Assembly: GCF_963422355.1 (NCBI RefSeq)
Contig: NC_085092.1
Coordinates: 2,608,666-2,672,665, forward strand
Direction: 5' to 3'
Source: Corticium candelabrum
Lineage: Eukaryota > Porifera > Homoscleromorpha > Homosclerophorida > Plakinidae
DNA length: 64,000 bases
Shown here: positions 1 to 11,114 of the stretch, piece after piece
How positions within the stretch are numbered: position 1 is the stretch's first letter
Layout: each line of letters starts with the position of its first letter
The notes under the pieces: model-generated
Told to the model about the DNA's origin: nothing
Databases searched by the model: none
What the model saw: the letters and a program-made list of their open reading frames with translations, nothing else
Position numbers and translations under genes: made by a program

Positions 1-3000
1 ATTAAAGTACTAAAAATTAAGTAATTGTAGTGTGCTAAGTATATATATAATAACAAGTAACTGTACAACAACTTGATGGCTATTGGCAGTTGCTTAGTGA
101 AGCAGTAGTTTGACAAGAACTACAATACTTTGTACTTGCATTGCGAATACTCAATCAGCAACGTGACTGAGCTGTCATTTAGTAAATTGTTTGCCCTTGT
201 ACTTGTAGTTGCGATGCTATTTTGTGTTAGCAATGATGGCGGACAGCATTGTAAACCATGCTGTGGCTGCTTACAGTGTTGAATGAACCATCAAACAAGT
301 TGTAATAGCAATAGTTTGAGCAATTGAATTCTTCTGGTATTGGATTTGACTATAGTTTGTGTAACAGTCTTGAGAAAAGATATAATGATCTATACACTGT
401 AAATGTGTTGTGCTGCTGGAATGATCTCAATGATTCAATGAAAATTTCAAGACTAATTCAATTTCGAGGCTAAAAGATTGCGAAGCAACTCTTTTATCTA
501 CTGCAAAGCTGGCTCGCGATAATAACGCTTACACCCAGACAATAAAGTTTATCAAAACACATACATCGCAACAAGCTGTTACAGGACATTGCTGTTAAAC
601 CACTACAATCGTCATGGTGTCATAAGTTATCCGTAAGATAAGTTGCAAGTTCAACACACAAGAGTAGCTTTCTCTGTACAAAGAAACAACAGAAAGAAAC
701 AATTAGCAGAAGAGCACATCTCTATCTATACCTTGCAACTGGTGAGTGTGCGTCAATTTCAATTTTGCTCATGCACTTCAAATTTTTGCTTCCTTGTGCT
801 GTATTATTTATTGACTTCGTACTGAAGAGATGTTAGTTTTTAATTGAGGTACCTATTACATAAACATTGAGTATGCTAATTAAACAATTTAGCTCTACAC
901 TTGTACTCCAAGGAATAACGTCTCGTACCTATTAGGTGTTCCACCCTTCTTGCTGAGAAGGACACAGCAATTGACACTCTGTTCTTAGCGATGCCTAAAT
1001 TTGTTAATTCCTGTCTTGAACCAATTCGGAAAGATGACAAGCTGAAGAAATTAGATGAGATGCATTAATTGGCAAGTCATGGTCAGTAGGTCAGCATGCA
1101 TGTTTTGATGACGCAATGTCAATGAGAGCATGATAACTGGCAACCGTACATACACCATAGTTGCCTTTGTTACACTGTTGTAGCAGAGTTTCTATTGATA
1201 AAGTAGTAAGATATGCAATCAATAGCTTTTGGGGCAAATCATTATACTCCCCACTCATTAAAAAAGATCCAAAGCTTTTGAAACCTGGTTGTCTACAGAT
1301 GCAGTAGCATCTTCTTATACAAATACAATCCTTTTTGAGATTCAAGTGCAGTACGTTCTTCCCAAAGCCATAAAAAGGAGAGAAAGAAAGTACGTAGACA
1401 TACATACACATTCTCAATGATTCATGGAAATAGATTTAGCTATTGACCAACCACAATGTAAAAAGGACAGTATGAAAGAGCAAGCTTTTTAATTAATGAA
1501 GATAGAAATTTTTAGGTTTTATGAGAGTTGATGCAGTCCCGATTGGCTGCTATGTTTGTAGGTAGGATACAAACCTTGCTTTACTCGGTTAAGTGATTAT
1601 TTCATTTCATTCTCTCAAAGTCAATGTCTGTAACAGTTTTCATGATGGCACAAAATATGAATATACAGTTGTCTGGTTTAAATTATTGTTAATTAATTAA
1701 TTACGTAAAGATTAATATCCTGTCTGCTCTAAGTACAACTGCTCAGTCTGCTGCTACCACGTGACTATTGTACCTAGGTCGCCCTAAGGTATCCAGTTAA
1801 TTTAAACTGCAGATATTGTTCAAATGATACCCACTGGTTTGATCTCTTGTGTAGACACATACGTTTCAGTTGATAGGAAGTGGTCCCAGTTGGTAAGCCA
1901 CACAACGAACATCTATAGGCATGCATTAGTGCCTTTGCATCCAGTTGATGGTGTTTGTTGTGAGTAACGTCTTTATCGATGGCATTTCGTGAATACCATT
2001 TTTCTACTGTTGAGAGCATCTTCCTTATATTCAGGGCAATTTGGTCTTGTGTCTAGTCCCGTTTCTGGTCCATGTGAGTACAACACCTGCGTGATTATCA
2101 CACTTTCCTTTAGACGTCTGATAAACAACAAGGCGCCAACAAAATGACACCTTATTGTCTTGTCCGTAATTCAAGGAAGTGGAACGAAACTGCCTACCTA
2201 CCTTGTGACATGATCTGCAGGGCGTTATTTATGTTTCCAAGTTGCAAGGAAACTTCCAAAAGTGGATGGGTCTACCCTTGAAAAATGAACGCAGGCAACA
2301 CCTGCACTACAGTGCTATACGTGATCATTCTGTGTGTTGATTAGCTAAGGCGCTAAAGCAGTCAACTTACAACAGAAACGACTACGAATGATACTCGGGC
2401 AAGAAATGAATCGTTTATATCTAAACAATAAAGAGATACTAGAATATATTTCGTTAAGATTAATAATAAAACAGTCATCATTCTTTTGAACTAATAGGTA
2501 AGTTTACGTAAGTATACGTGTAAGGTAAGAATACGTGAGTATTCTTGTGAGTGATTTGCGGCGTCGACGTGAGTTTGGCAATTCGTAGTGGCACCTTGTC
2601 CCATAGGGGTCACCACTTCCGTGCAGCGTCTACTTTTGCTGCTCTCGACAAACTCTGGTCGGTGCTCCACCAAACCACATAGGAAGACTGGAGGCTTTCC
2701 AGGCTTGGAATGTAGGGACGCGGGTGCAATCATCTCATGGAACGCAGGAATAGTCGCGGTTTTCTGTACTGCCGCGCACCAAGGGTCCAGAATTAATGTA
2801 TCGATCATTAATGGTAGCGTGTCACAAGATTTCTCCAGTTTTTGTGTTGAAATCCTGACATCGAGGCTATGTTGGTGGAGATAGTCAACGCCGATTATAA
2901 AGTCGTAAGTTACGTCACTGCATAGTATGGCCAGGTGGTTTACAGGTAACCTGCTGATAGTACCAGTCACTGGCAGAACCCCTAGTGCAGAAAGAGAATG

Positions 3001-4585
3001 CCACGATATACTGGAACAAGCTGTTCACAACGTATTCGTTTCTGAAGCGCCTGGCTAATAATGGTTGCTGCTGATCCCGCGTATACCAGTAGTTCCACTG
3101 GTACCCTATTGATGATCCCTTGTATTCGAGTAACAACTACTCTGCTTCTTGGTGTTGAGTCTTCTACTGACCCTTTCCGTCTGGCGCGAAACTCCGTCTT
3201 GTATCTTGTCTTTTACCTGTCAAGGTTCAACATCTCAGCAAGGCTTCCAGTCAAACGGCTATAGTTCTCTTGGATTGATTCGTCGAGGCTATTGTATAAC
3301 TCCTGAACCTTCATGTCCCCGGAGGAGGGTAATCAGAAATTTGCGGCGTGTTTCTCCTACCCAAGAATTTAAGGCCGCGCACATTTCGAAGTTGCCAGCC
3401 AATCTCTGATTGGGACTTCAGTTCCATTGAAAAGTTCATGCATCACAACCGGCCGTGGTAGTGAGAGTTGGCCCTGACAACACTGTCTGCAGCTTTCGTG
3501 GATCATGCGATTCTGCAATTACAGTGGGTCAATTTCCAGTTCCTCCAATCCCACTCCTGTCACCAACGTAATGGTTGACACCGTATAAGACAAACAGGTG
3601 TAATCAAGTCTCACACCCGAATACGGATACGTCATAGTAGTACTCGTTACACTGACAACTAAATGGTCACGCAACATGTCATCCCTCATTTCACCATAGT
3701 TGCAAGCCTCCATTAACTTCAAAATACGGTTATATATTTTGGTATTGACTCTTCATCCTGCTGTTGACATCTGTTGAAAAGTACTCTTTTGAAGATGACG
3801 TCGTGCGATATACGACGAACACGAATAAACTCATCAAACTTTTGTCCTCCAAAAGGAAGGTTAGTACTTGGTATGGTTCTCGATTGAAAGTTTCGTGGAC
3901 TTAGCACACTTTCTGCGTCCGTGCCCATACAGTAAAGAAGGGTCGAGACTTATCCGGCTTCGGTCCCTACCTCATTCGCCTTGCAGAAACCAGGCAATAC
4001 GACACTGCTCAAAGCGTTTCCTTCACTTTAGCCAATCGTCTGGACGTCGCAAGTGGAATAGTTCTGGGGTTTTAGTTGTCCAACGCATAGTAGAAGGCAT
4101 CACTTCTACTGCACATGCGTAACACGTAACACTATATAGTCTGTTTAATCAACACCACTCAACATAAGTATGACTACATGTAAGCGAGATGCTATAACAT
4201 TACTCAGTCAAAAATTATAAAAGATCTCATTAAATTGCAAATGAGAAAGCACTAAAGTGCTAAACCGTCAGTTGTTAAATTTTTATTTTACAAAGCGTTT
4301 ATCCACCTTGAAGAATCTAATTAGTCAGGGCCAACGAAGAGCATGAGAAGAGGCTGGACTCATTGAATGACAAGTGGCATTGTCGACATCCGATAGCTAT
4401 TTTATACCTTTTGAAAGCATGCAGAGACGTCATCACATTCACTGCACGGCACACTAATTAAAACCAGGGAGAAAAATCGGTGCATGCACTGCATTCCAAT
4501 TGTCCGTCCTTCTGGGCATTACTGTAACTCCATCGCATGCGCGGTTTGGGTTAATAAACCATGTACACTACCTAATAAGTTCGGT
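1..4585. repeat. Left copy of a 4.6-kb direct duplication (modules R-S)
   Basis: This stretch matches 47694-52274 in the same orientation from the window edge to its end, with scattered substitutions and small indels; the two copies have almost the same length (4585 and 4581 bp). Module R (about 1-1790) also has more diverged relatives at 17440-18060, 22700-24560 and 30900-31830. Anchors are the segment near 140-190 and the one near 650-730. Short reading frames in R do not stay open between copies, so I read R as non-coding. The match ends at 4585, where both copies read AAGTTCGGT before diverging. Apart from the gypsy fossil described separately I recognise no gene here. Confidence 0.92.
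2491..4110 (-). pseudogene. Decayed Ty3/gypsy gag-protease, left copy
   Basis: Read on the minus strand, pieces in three frames give a gypsy-type Gag followed by a retropepsin. The Gag start near 4000-4080 has a DWLK-RKRFEQCRIA pattern with a stop (TGA, 4023-4025) where the other copy has Trp. Mid-Gag (3519-3928) has FNRCQQQDEESIPKY and then CNYGEMRDDMLRDHLVV, joined across a frame change near 3720. The protease region (about 3050-3130) reads LVYAGSAATII, so the catalytic Asp-Thr/Ser-Gly is lost. FIIGVDYLHQH near 2850-2910 is the usual post-active-site stretch. No reverse transcriptase follows. This is an old truncated element carried inside the duplicated block. Family assignment rests on motif pattern only. 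Confidence 0.75.
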
Positions 4586-5635
4586 TCCATTGTCGCATGC
4601 AATTTGCTTCAAGCCTCTACATTGCGTACTAACAGCCTAACAGCCACAGTTACTGCGCAAATCTTCCACCATGTATCGGAATCTATTACGTCATTTGGTT
4701 GTTCTTTTGGTCTCAAGAAGAGACAGTGGACAACTTTTCTGGTCTCTTCGGAAAGGCACAGTCGATTGCGAGAGTGAGAATAAGCGTCTGGGGACGTGCG
4801 AGGCAACTCAAGTGTACAGTGCTCGTCATATTGAGCAGCCTTTCGTGAGTAACGACGATTAGTCTCTTACACAACAATTCTTATGAGAATAAGGTTATAG
4901 CGGGTCTGGACGTCCCGTATATACCTTCGTATGAATTGCAACTATATATTCATACACTATGTAAGGCCGTGTCGAGGATGTCCAGGGATATGGTTAGTCC
5001 AATGAATGTTCCTTTCGTACAGGAACGTTACTGCAGACTTTGCTCGTTACGACGTGATGATGTATAGTTACGCTATATATGGCTGGCGTTTTTATTGACA
5101 CAGTATGAACAAAACACTCCGCTCAGAAAAAGACTGTCGGTGGCTTTGTTGAGCCTCAAATATTGAGCTAACCGCTAAAATTATTTGATTTGCGAAACCT
5201 TGCTAAGTGTTCAAAACCGTACTGAAGTTTGGCAGTGCAGGGCCACCCGATATTGTATGACGCCGTTGAGACTGTACGCTGTAAGATCAGGTTGTTCGCA
5301 TCGTGGAAGACATTTGGCAGGCAAGATTATAGGCTTACGTTTTTGTTCGCACAATCGGCTCTCGTGTATTACGTGATTTGTGATTGGTATCACGCAGCCA
5401 GTATACGTACTACCCCGTTTCAACAAAATTGCTGACTGCGTGCGCTCAGTTACATCATCTTGATCATTTCATCTCATCTAGCGATTGAAACCGTCTCTCT
5501 GTTATAGTAATCGTCAACCGGCGGCTTGCGCTTGATTTTATATAGCAGTTGGAGAAGCACGCAAACTAATGCAACGTTGTTCTTGTCTCTGTAAAATGCA
5601 TGAGAGAGTGTCTTTGGATTTAGATCAGAGATTAT
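4586..5635. repeat. Module T, first copy
   Basis: The sequence from 4586 matches 58772-58835 continued at 63102-64000 closely, and 34720-35450 more distantly, all in the same orientation. No reading frame stays open through all three copies. A minus-strand frame at 4609-4806 and its relative at 63015-63260 share a KVVH-LFLR stretch and a DVIDSDTWWKICAVTV stretch, but the third copy is broken there. I do not recognise a product. The junction with module S at 4585/4586 is exact and is discussed in the findings. Confidence 0.85.
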
Positions 5636-6002
5636 GTGCGGGTGGAGCCTCGAACTTTCAGACCAGAGAGAGCGCGCAGCGCGCGAAGGTACTAAAATGA
5701 TTTCGGAAATAGCCTTCTAAGTCAATCAGCGTCTTAGAACTGGAATGTCTGTTGTAAACTCTGATTGGACTAGCAGTAATTGGTTATGCTAAGTGCACAA
5801 AAGCTGATTGCGTGCTTGTGAAATTCGCATGGGCAGCTAACAGCACTCCAGAGCCGTGATGAACACGAACACATCTTAGTTTTAGTTTCAGCTGCATTTC
5901 TTCGATCTTTTCAAGCTTGCGGTAACAGGAAATGCACAGCAACGTCGCTAGACCACACCTTTGACAACTGGTCGAGCGGTAGTCTTACTAGTCAAACGGT
6001 TA

Positions 6003-7944
6003 GACTAAAGTCCGTTCAAAGAATGGAGAGCCCGTGGGAAATGTGGTTAATAGATAAGACAATTAGGGCGGACGCATAAATATTGCTATCATCCTGTATT
6101 TTAATACTAACAATCGTTTAACGAGCGATTAGAGCAATGGTTGCTACCCAGCCCTCGCTGCCTACTATCTACTTTAGTACGTCTGGGTCTGTCCTGTACG
6201 CTATAGTTCAACAATTTTCTGTCATTCGCGTCCTCGTCACCCATATGGCTGCTTCAGACGTTCCTGAAAGTTCAACATCATCACGGTCAGCTGACCTACA
6301 ACTGCTGTCTGATCATTCATCTGGTAGTGAATTTCCTGCTACTCAACAACAAAAGAGAAAGAGACAACCACAAACAGCTTTCAGAAGCTCACACAAAGGT
6401 ATGATAGCGAGCGTGAAAGAGTTCTTTGAAAGTGAGAAGACCACAGGAGCGCCGATTCTCTTTGGCAACGTAATCAAGCGAACTGCAGAAGCTATGCAAG
6501 TGTCACCTGCGTCTGTGAAGCGAGTTGGAAGTAAAATGAGATCACAAGGGTTTGTCAGCAGTCCAGCAAAGCTGGGTAGAAAATCAGGGTCAGGAGCAGC
6601 ACAGCAAGAAACGGATAACTTCTTAGAAGGCGTTATTCGTCGTAGAATACACAGATTCTACACCAGCGGCGAACTGCCTACCATGGAGAGACTTCTGTTG
6701 GCCTTGCAAGAAGACGTTGAGTATCCATTTGGGAGGACAACGTTGTATGCCACTGTCAGGCGGATGGGGTTTTGCTACAAGCGACGAAACAAAAAGATTT
6801 CATTGTATGAGCAGCATAGAATAATTGCAGCGAGACACGATTACCTGAGAAAAATACAAACTTTTCGTTCCGACAATAGAACGATAGTCTACCTGGATGA
6901 AACCTGGTTGAACGCCCATCATACCCATGAACGTTGCTGGCTAGACTATGATGGCAGAGGAGGTATCCGAGTGCCATCAGGAAAAGGTGGTAGGCTCATC
7001 ATTCTCCACGCTGGCAGTGAGCACGGCTGGATTCCCAACGCAGCTTTTCATTTTCAGGGGTAAGAAGGGAAGCGGGGATTACCGCGATGAAATGAATACC
7101 AAGCATTTTATGGAATGGTACCAAAAACAGCTATTGCCTCACTGTCCGCCCAAGTCAGTCATTGTCCTTGACAACGCCAAGTACCACAATGGTGTTGTTG
7201 AGAAAGTGCCCACCAAGACCAGCGCGAAAAAGGATATAATGGCGTACCTGGACAAGCACAGTATTACCTACGATAAGCAACGCCTGAAATCTGAGTTGTT
7301 CATGCTACTAAAGGCAACCAACCCACAAACGAAATACCTCACTGACGTTCTCTCCAATGATGCAGGTCATGATGTCCTCAGACTTCCGGTTGGCCATTGT
7401 GAACTGAATCCTATAGAACTGGTATGGGCGCAAGTCAAAGGATACGCTACAGACCACAACAAGGATTTTACAATGAGAGCCATCGAACAACTGGCCAGAG
7501 AAGGCGTTGAAAACGTGACGGCGGCCAAATGGAAGAAGTGTGTCGACCACGTTATCCAGAAAGTGGAAAACCACTACAGAACATCAGACGGCGTGGTAAA
7601 ACAAGCAGTAGAAAGTCTAGTTATAGAAGTAGGTGCAGAGGACTCTTCAGACAGTGAAGAGATCCTGCTAGGAGACGACGAGAATGATAACAATGATTAG
7701 TACAATTAGTGTCGTGGATGTCATTTACTGGCGGTATTCTTTGTCGGTAATGCATGGGAGGAGTCTCTTTCAGGAAATATGCTGTATCTACGAACACAGG
7801 ATCTATAGAGTTAATTTGTCCAGAGATCTGACTCCACCTAGTCACGTGCTTTCGAATGATATGTGTAGCAACGGTGTAGGGGGCGTACTTATCGAGATAC
7901 GGGAATTTTCCCACGGGCTCTTCATTCTTTGAGCGGACTTTAGC
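6003..7944 (+). mobile_element. Tc1/mariner-group DNA transposon of DD82E type
   Basis: The terminal inverted repeats match: left CTAAAGTCCGTTCAAAGAAT from 6005, right the same with one change (CTAAAGTCCGCTCAAAGAAT) read inward from 7943, and both continue into GAGAGCCCGTGGGAAA or a near copy. TA dinucleotides lie just outside (6001-6002 and 7945-7946), as expected for IS630-Tc1-mariner insertion. The length is 1942 bp with one transposase gene inside. It sits within the 5646-8210 element, so it inserted later. Confidence 0.85.
6137..7700 (+). pseudogene. DD82E-type transposase, one frameshift
   Basis: DDE transposase that would cut and paste the surrounding 6003-7944 element. The ATG at 6137 has a G at -3 and a G at +4; a second ATG at 6245 is possible. 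The N-terminal half (about residues 80-220) is helix-turn-helix-like with KR-rich stretches. The catalytic pattern is YLDETW, then VLDNAKYHN, then ELNPIELVW. I count 81 residues between the second Asp and the Glu, far more than the 34 of Tc1, which fits the group I know as DD82E or Sailor. The tail is acidic (DSSDSEE...). The frame breaks near 7058 in a GGGG run: the first frame stops at TAA (7061-7063) and the rest continues one base over. Removing one G would rejoin the two parts, so this is either a recent mutation or an assembly error. Confidence 0.85.
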
Positions 7945-8296
7945 TAGATGTCTGCCAAAGAATCAAAGAGTCGTCGTTTCATGCCGTCCACCAAGATATC
8001 GCCGCAAACACGGCAGACGTCTCTTCTTCGTTCGTGAGTTCTAATGGCATTGACAAATGTTATGGTGATCTAGGTAAAACGATCCTACGCTGTTAGACTA
8101 CCATCTAGCATCGCTTTCTATAAATACTTTCGAAATCATTTGAGTGTCGTTGTGATCCAGACTAGAGTTCGCGCAGTTGGCGCGCTCTCTAGTCTGCAAG
8201 CTCGAGACTAGTGCAGGTGGTGAGCGCACGTATCGCAATTCAAGTGCAGTATAGCCTTGACCTAGAGAGGTTGCAGGGCAAAGGTGATATGGAGAC

Positions 8297-8477
8297 TGTA
8301 CTATTGGGTTCTTGGTGAGAGACACCGAGTAACTGTCTACCCTTGCACACAACTGTATTCACACACACAAAAGCCCCAGGCTAAGCATACACTTAACTAT
8401 ATACGCGGTTATGGTTCCTCCCATAGCAGTGTTCCTCCCATAGGAGTGGCCAACACTGTACAGTAACCTTTATTACA
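8297..8477 (-). repeat. gypsy-1 3' LTR
   Basis: It matches 12569-12732 over its length, beginning TGTACTATTGGG against TGTTTTGTTGGG and sharing ATGGTTCCTCCCATAG. This copy has a small internal duplication of TTCCTCCCATAG (8414-8440), which accounts for most of the length difference (181 against 164 bp). Because the element is on the minus strand, this left LTR is the 3' one. Confidence 0.9.
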
Positions 8478-8490
8478 TTCCCCTTTCTCA
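8478..8490 (-). other. gypsy-1 polypurine tract
   Basis: On the minus strand the sequence TGAGAAAGGGGAA lies directly before the 3' LTR, as expected for the plus-strand priming site of an LTR retrotransposon. Confidence 0.8.
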
Positions 8491-8727
8491 AGCCAATAAA
8501 CTGTCTTACCAACATCTTCCTCCTCAAAGATTGCAACTCTACTTTTTACTTTCAATATGTCCAAATGTTTAGGAGTCACTACTCGTCTTCTACTCCTTGT
8601 ACTGAGTGTTGGTGAAGTCTGTCGGACTCGGCTTTCTTAAGTAGTAGATGTAGATGTTTCAGTTTGCTGATGTGCTGAGTCGAAGTGGAGGTTGCGGTGT
8701 CTTCGCTGGAATTTCCTCCTCCTGTTG

Positions 8728-9595
8728 TCATGGTCGAATGTTCAATAGATGTCGCCTGTTTCTTCGAACAGTTGTTGATAGAGTTTGCACCCGATAGGAC
8801 CTTGGTGTTGACTCATCTTGTAACACTTTTCCCGGTTCTTGCCGGTCTGTCACCCAAACAGTAGTGCCATCAGTTAAAGGTTTCAGCACCTTAGTCGCAT
8901 GTTGCTTGTCAAATTTTCCTTTTGGGTATTCTTTTACCGATTGCTTCTTTTGTTTGAATCTCCTTCCAAGGAAGCGCTCTTGGGTGTAAAACTTAAGGTA
9001 ATTTCGGCACAACAGATCGAATCGGTCTTGCCATAAGTAATTCAGGTGGCGAAAATCCGTTTGCTAGTGGTGTAGCTCAATATGCCAATAATGCTAAATA
9101 TGGATCTGTTGCTTTCTAGAGAAGACTCTTCACAGTTCTGCCCTTTCGCTCAGCCTCTCCATTACTCTGAGGGTGTAGCGGACTGCTAGTAATATGCGAA
9201 AATTTGTATTTGCTTGCGAATTTTGCAACTGCGGCAGAAGAATACTGAGGCCCATTGTCTGATCGAACTTCTTCGGGAATTCCGTGTCGGGAAAAGAACG
9301 ATTTCATGTGTTCAATCACAATATTTGATGTCGCATCTGATGGTCTCACTATTTCTGGATACCTTGACATATAGTCTACAACGAGAAGATACGAATGTCC
9401 CTTCCATTCGAAGAGATCAGTTCCGACATATTGCCCGGGACGACTTGGCAAAGGTGTTGGAATGAGAGGTTCAGCTCCATTGCTGCGCTCTTTGCTGCAA
9501 ACTGTGCAGTTCTCCACGGTCTCTTTCAATTGAGAACTCATTCCTGGCCACCACACTGCTGCTTTTGCGCGATCCAAAGTCTTTGTGATACCCAT
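8728..9595 (-). pseudogene. gypsy-1 integrase (broken)
   Basis: The integrase core is open at 9116-9595. A WWPGMSSQLKETVENCTVC stretch gives the Cys pair of the zinc-binding domain. The catalytic triad is visible as GTDLFEW, SDNGPQYSS and HPQSNGEAER (D, D, E). The His pair lies just upstream, outside this open frame. The core ends at a stop near 9116, and the C-terminal part continues at 8728-9012 in a separate frame (FYTQERFLGRRF, then DGTTVWVTDRQEPGKV), typical of the end of gypsy Pol. The triad itself looks unchanged; the breaks are frameshifts and stops. Confidence 0.88.
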
Positions 9596-9729
9596 GTGGC
9601 CTTTGTGGAGTCTCTTTGCAACTTCATCTCGTAATGATTCTTGAATAATTATCCGATTGCCTCTTAGAAGTAATTAATCTCGGAGTGACAATTCTGAAAA
9701 TACAGGATAATACTTCTTGATTGGCTCCT

Positions 9730-10318
9730 TCAACAAGTGTTTAGCTGGCCATCCTGTATGCAATATCGTTTTAATTGATTGCATGTGTTTTCTGCATTCT
9801 GTCTGTCCCGTATGTCTTTCAGTCGTTTTTCTGTCACAAGAAGATGGTTGATGATCAGTTCGACATAGGATTCAGATGCTTTTTCCAACTCATGGGATGA
9901 TTCCGTAGTTATCTGTACTGGACTTCTGGACAATGTATCAGGCGTGAAATATTTTCTTTCCTGATACATGACTTATTGAGAAGTTGTATCGCATCAGTCG
10001 AAGCCTGAATCTCGAAATACGTATTGGTAGCTCATCCAGCCTCTTGCTTGAACTAATTAAAGAGACTAGAGGCTTGTGGTCTGTCTTCACCTGAAATCTC
10101 ATACCGTAAAGATATTCACTGAAACGCTCACATGCCCACGTAACGGCCAAAGCTTCTCTCTCTATTTGTGCGTATTTTTGCTCAGTGGGAGTCATGGACC
10201 TCGTTCCATATGCTATCGGTTCGAAGTCTTCTGTGTCCTGTCTCTGCTGTATGACTGCACCTAAGCCAAAAGATGATGCGTCAGCTGACACCACGGTCTC
10301 TCGAGTAGGTGTATACAA
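9730..10318 (-). pseudogene. gypsy-1 RNase H (broken)
   Basis: The open part at 9938-10318 has the RNase H pattern: VVSADASSFGLGAVIQQ with the first Asp, REALAVTWACERFSEYL with the Glu, and VKTDHKPLVSL with the next Asp. A short segment at 9730-9969 in another frame (ERKYFTPDTLSRSPVQ) corresponds to the usual end of the domain, so there is a frameshift near 9950. It follows the reverse transcriptase directly, as in other Ty3/gypsy Pol proteins. Confidence 0.88.
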
Positions 10319-11067
10319 TGCCCAAAACTGGTGATTTTATGAGATCCTCTTTGATCTCCTGCTGTTGATTGCGGGGATTCCCAGATCCAAACATTCTGTT
10401 TGCTTAGAAGTTTCCTCAGCGGTTCCGTTTTCTCTGTCAAGTTTGGAATGAACTTGCCCAAGTAGTTCACCATACCAAAGACACGTCTCACTTCAGCTGT
10501 ATAGGTTGGTTCTGTCAATTGTAACACAGCTTTTACTTTGTCAGGGTCGCTCCTGTTCCCATTCTGATCAATGAGTTTTCCCAAGAACTTAATCTTTGGA
10601 ACAGAAAACACACATCTCTGTCGATTAAGTGTAACTCCTGACTTCCTCAATTTTTCCAAAACCTTGCGGAGTCGACCATAATGTTCTTCTTGAGAACTTG
10701 GATAGATCAAGATATCATCCGTAAGACATACAGTGCCTTCCATTCCAGTCAGAAGGTTAGACATTCGACGATGGAAGAATTCAGGAGCTGATGAAATTCC
10801 AAATGGGAATCTGTTGAAACAGAGCCTTCCAAATTTTGTTATGAAAGTGGTGAGAAGAGCGGACTTGTTGGACAATGGTATTTGCCAGAATCCACTGTTG
10901 GCGTCCAGTTTCGTAAGCACCTTAGCTCCAGCTAATTGACCCATTGTGTAGTCTACAGAAGGTAACATCAAACGCTCTCTGCATACACTCTCATTTAGTC
11001 TCGACAAATCTACGCATATTCGAACTCTTCCTCCTGATGTGGCTCTACAACGGTGCCCGAACACCAA
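10261..11067 (-). pseudogene. gypsy-1 reverse transcriptase (broken)
   Basis: A 268-codon open stretch holding the palm and fingers: VRICVDLSRLNE, then VLTKLDANSGFWQIPLS (motif A Asp), FNRFPFGISSAPEFF (motif B), and CLTDDILIY (motif C). The usual residue before the Asp pair is Met or similar; here it is Thr, which a single base change explains. FLGKLIDQNG and a MVNYLGKFIPNL thumb/connection segment follow. The upstream edge is a frameshift near 11070, since the linker to protease continues in another frame. The catalytic aspartates are kept, but the gene is disrupted. Confidence 0.92.
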
Positions 11068-11114
11068 TCAGATGGCGTCTCAACTTGAGAAATCACTCCC
11101 TCCTTCAGCAATCT

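Larger units (their letters stand above)
5646..8210. mobile_element. MULE-like inverted-repeat element carrying a nested transposon
   Basis: The ends are inverted repeats. The left end starts AGCCTCGAACTTTCAGACCA (5646). The right end read inward from 8210 starts TAGTCTCGAGCTTGCAGACT, and both continue into an AGAGAG...CGCGC stretch. A second inverted match lies further in, at AATGATTTCG. The element is bounded by 10-bp direct repeats, GTGCGGGTGG (5636-5645) and GTGCAGGTGG (8211-8220), one mismatch apart. Long inverted repeats with a 9-10 bp target duplication point to the Mutator superfamily; this is inference from structure because no transposase of its own is present. Without the nested 6003-7944 element it is about 620 bp, so it is non-autonomous. 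Confidence 0.65.

Noticed and set aside
4609..4862. Small gene in module T (frames on both strands)
   Set aside because: Frames are not open in all three copies and substitutions show no clear coding pattern by eye.
7040..7080. Programmed frameshift or intron in the DD82E transposase
   Set aside because: No slippery-site-plus-structure pattern and no usable intron (the TTTTCAG and GGTAAG signals overlap); a single extra G explains it.
5646..8210. First read as the inverted repeats of the DD82E transposon itself
   Set aside because: A better inner pair with TA flanks exists at 6003-7944, and the outer pair has its own 10-bp target duplication, so they are two elements.
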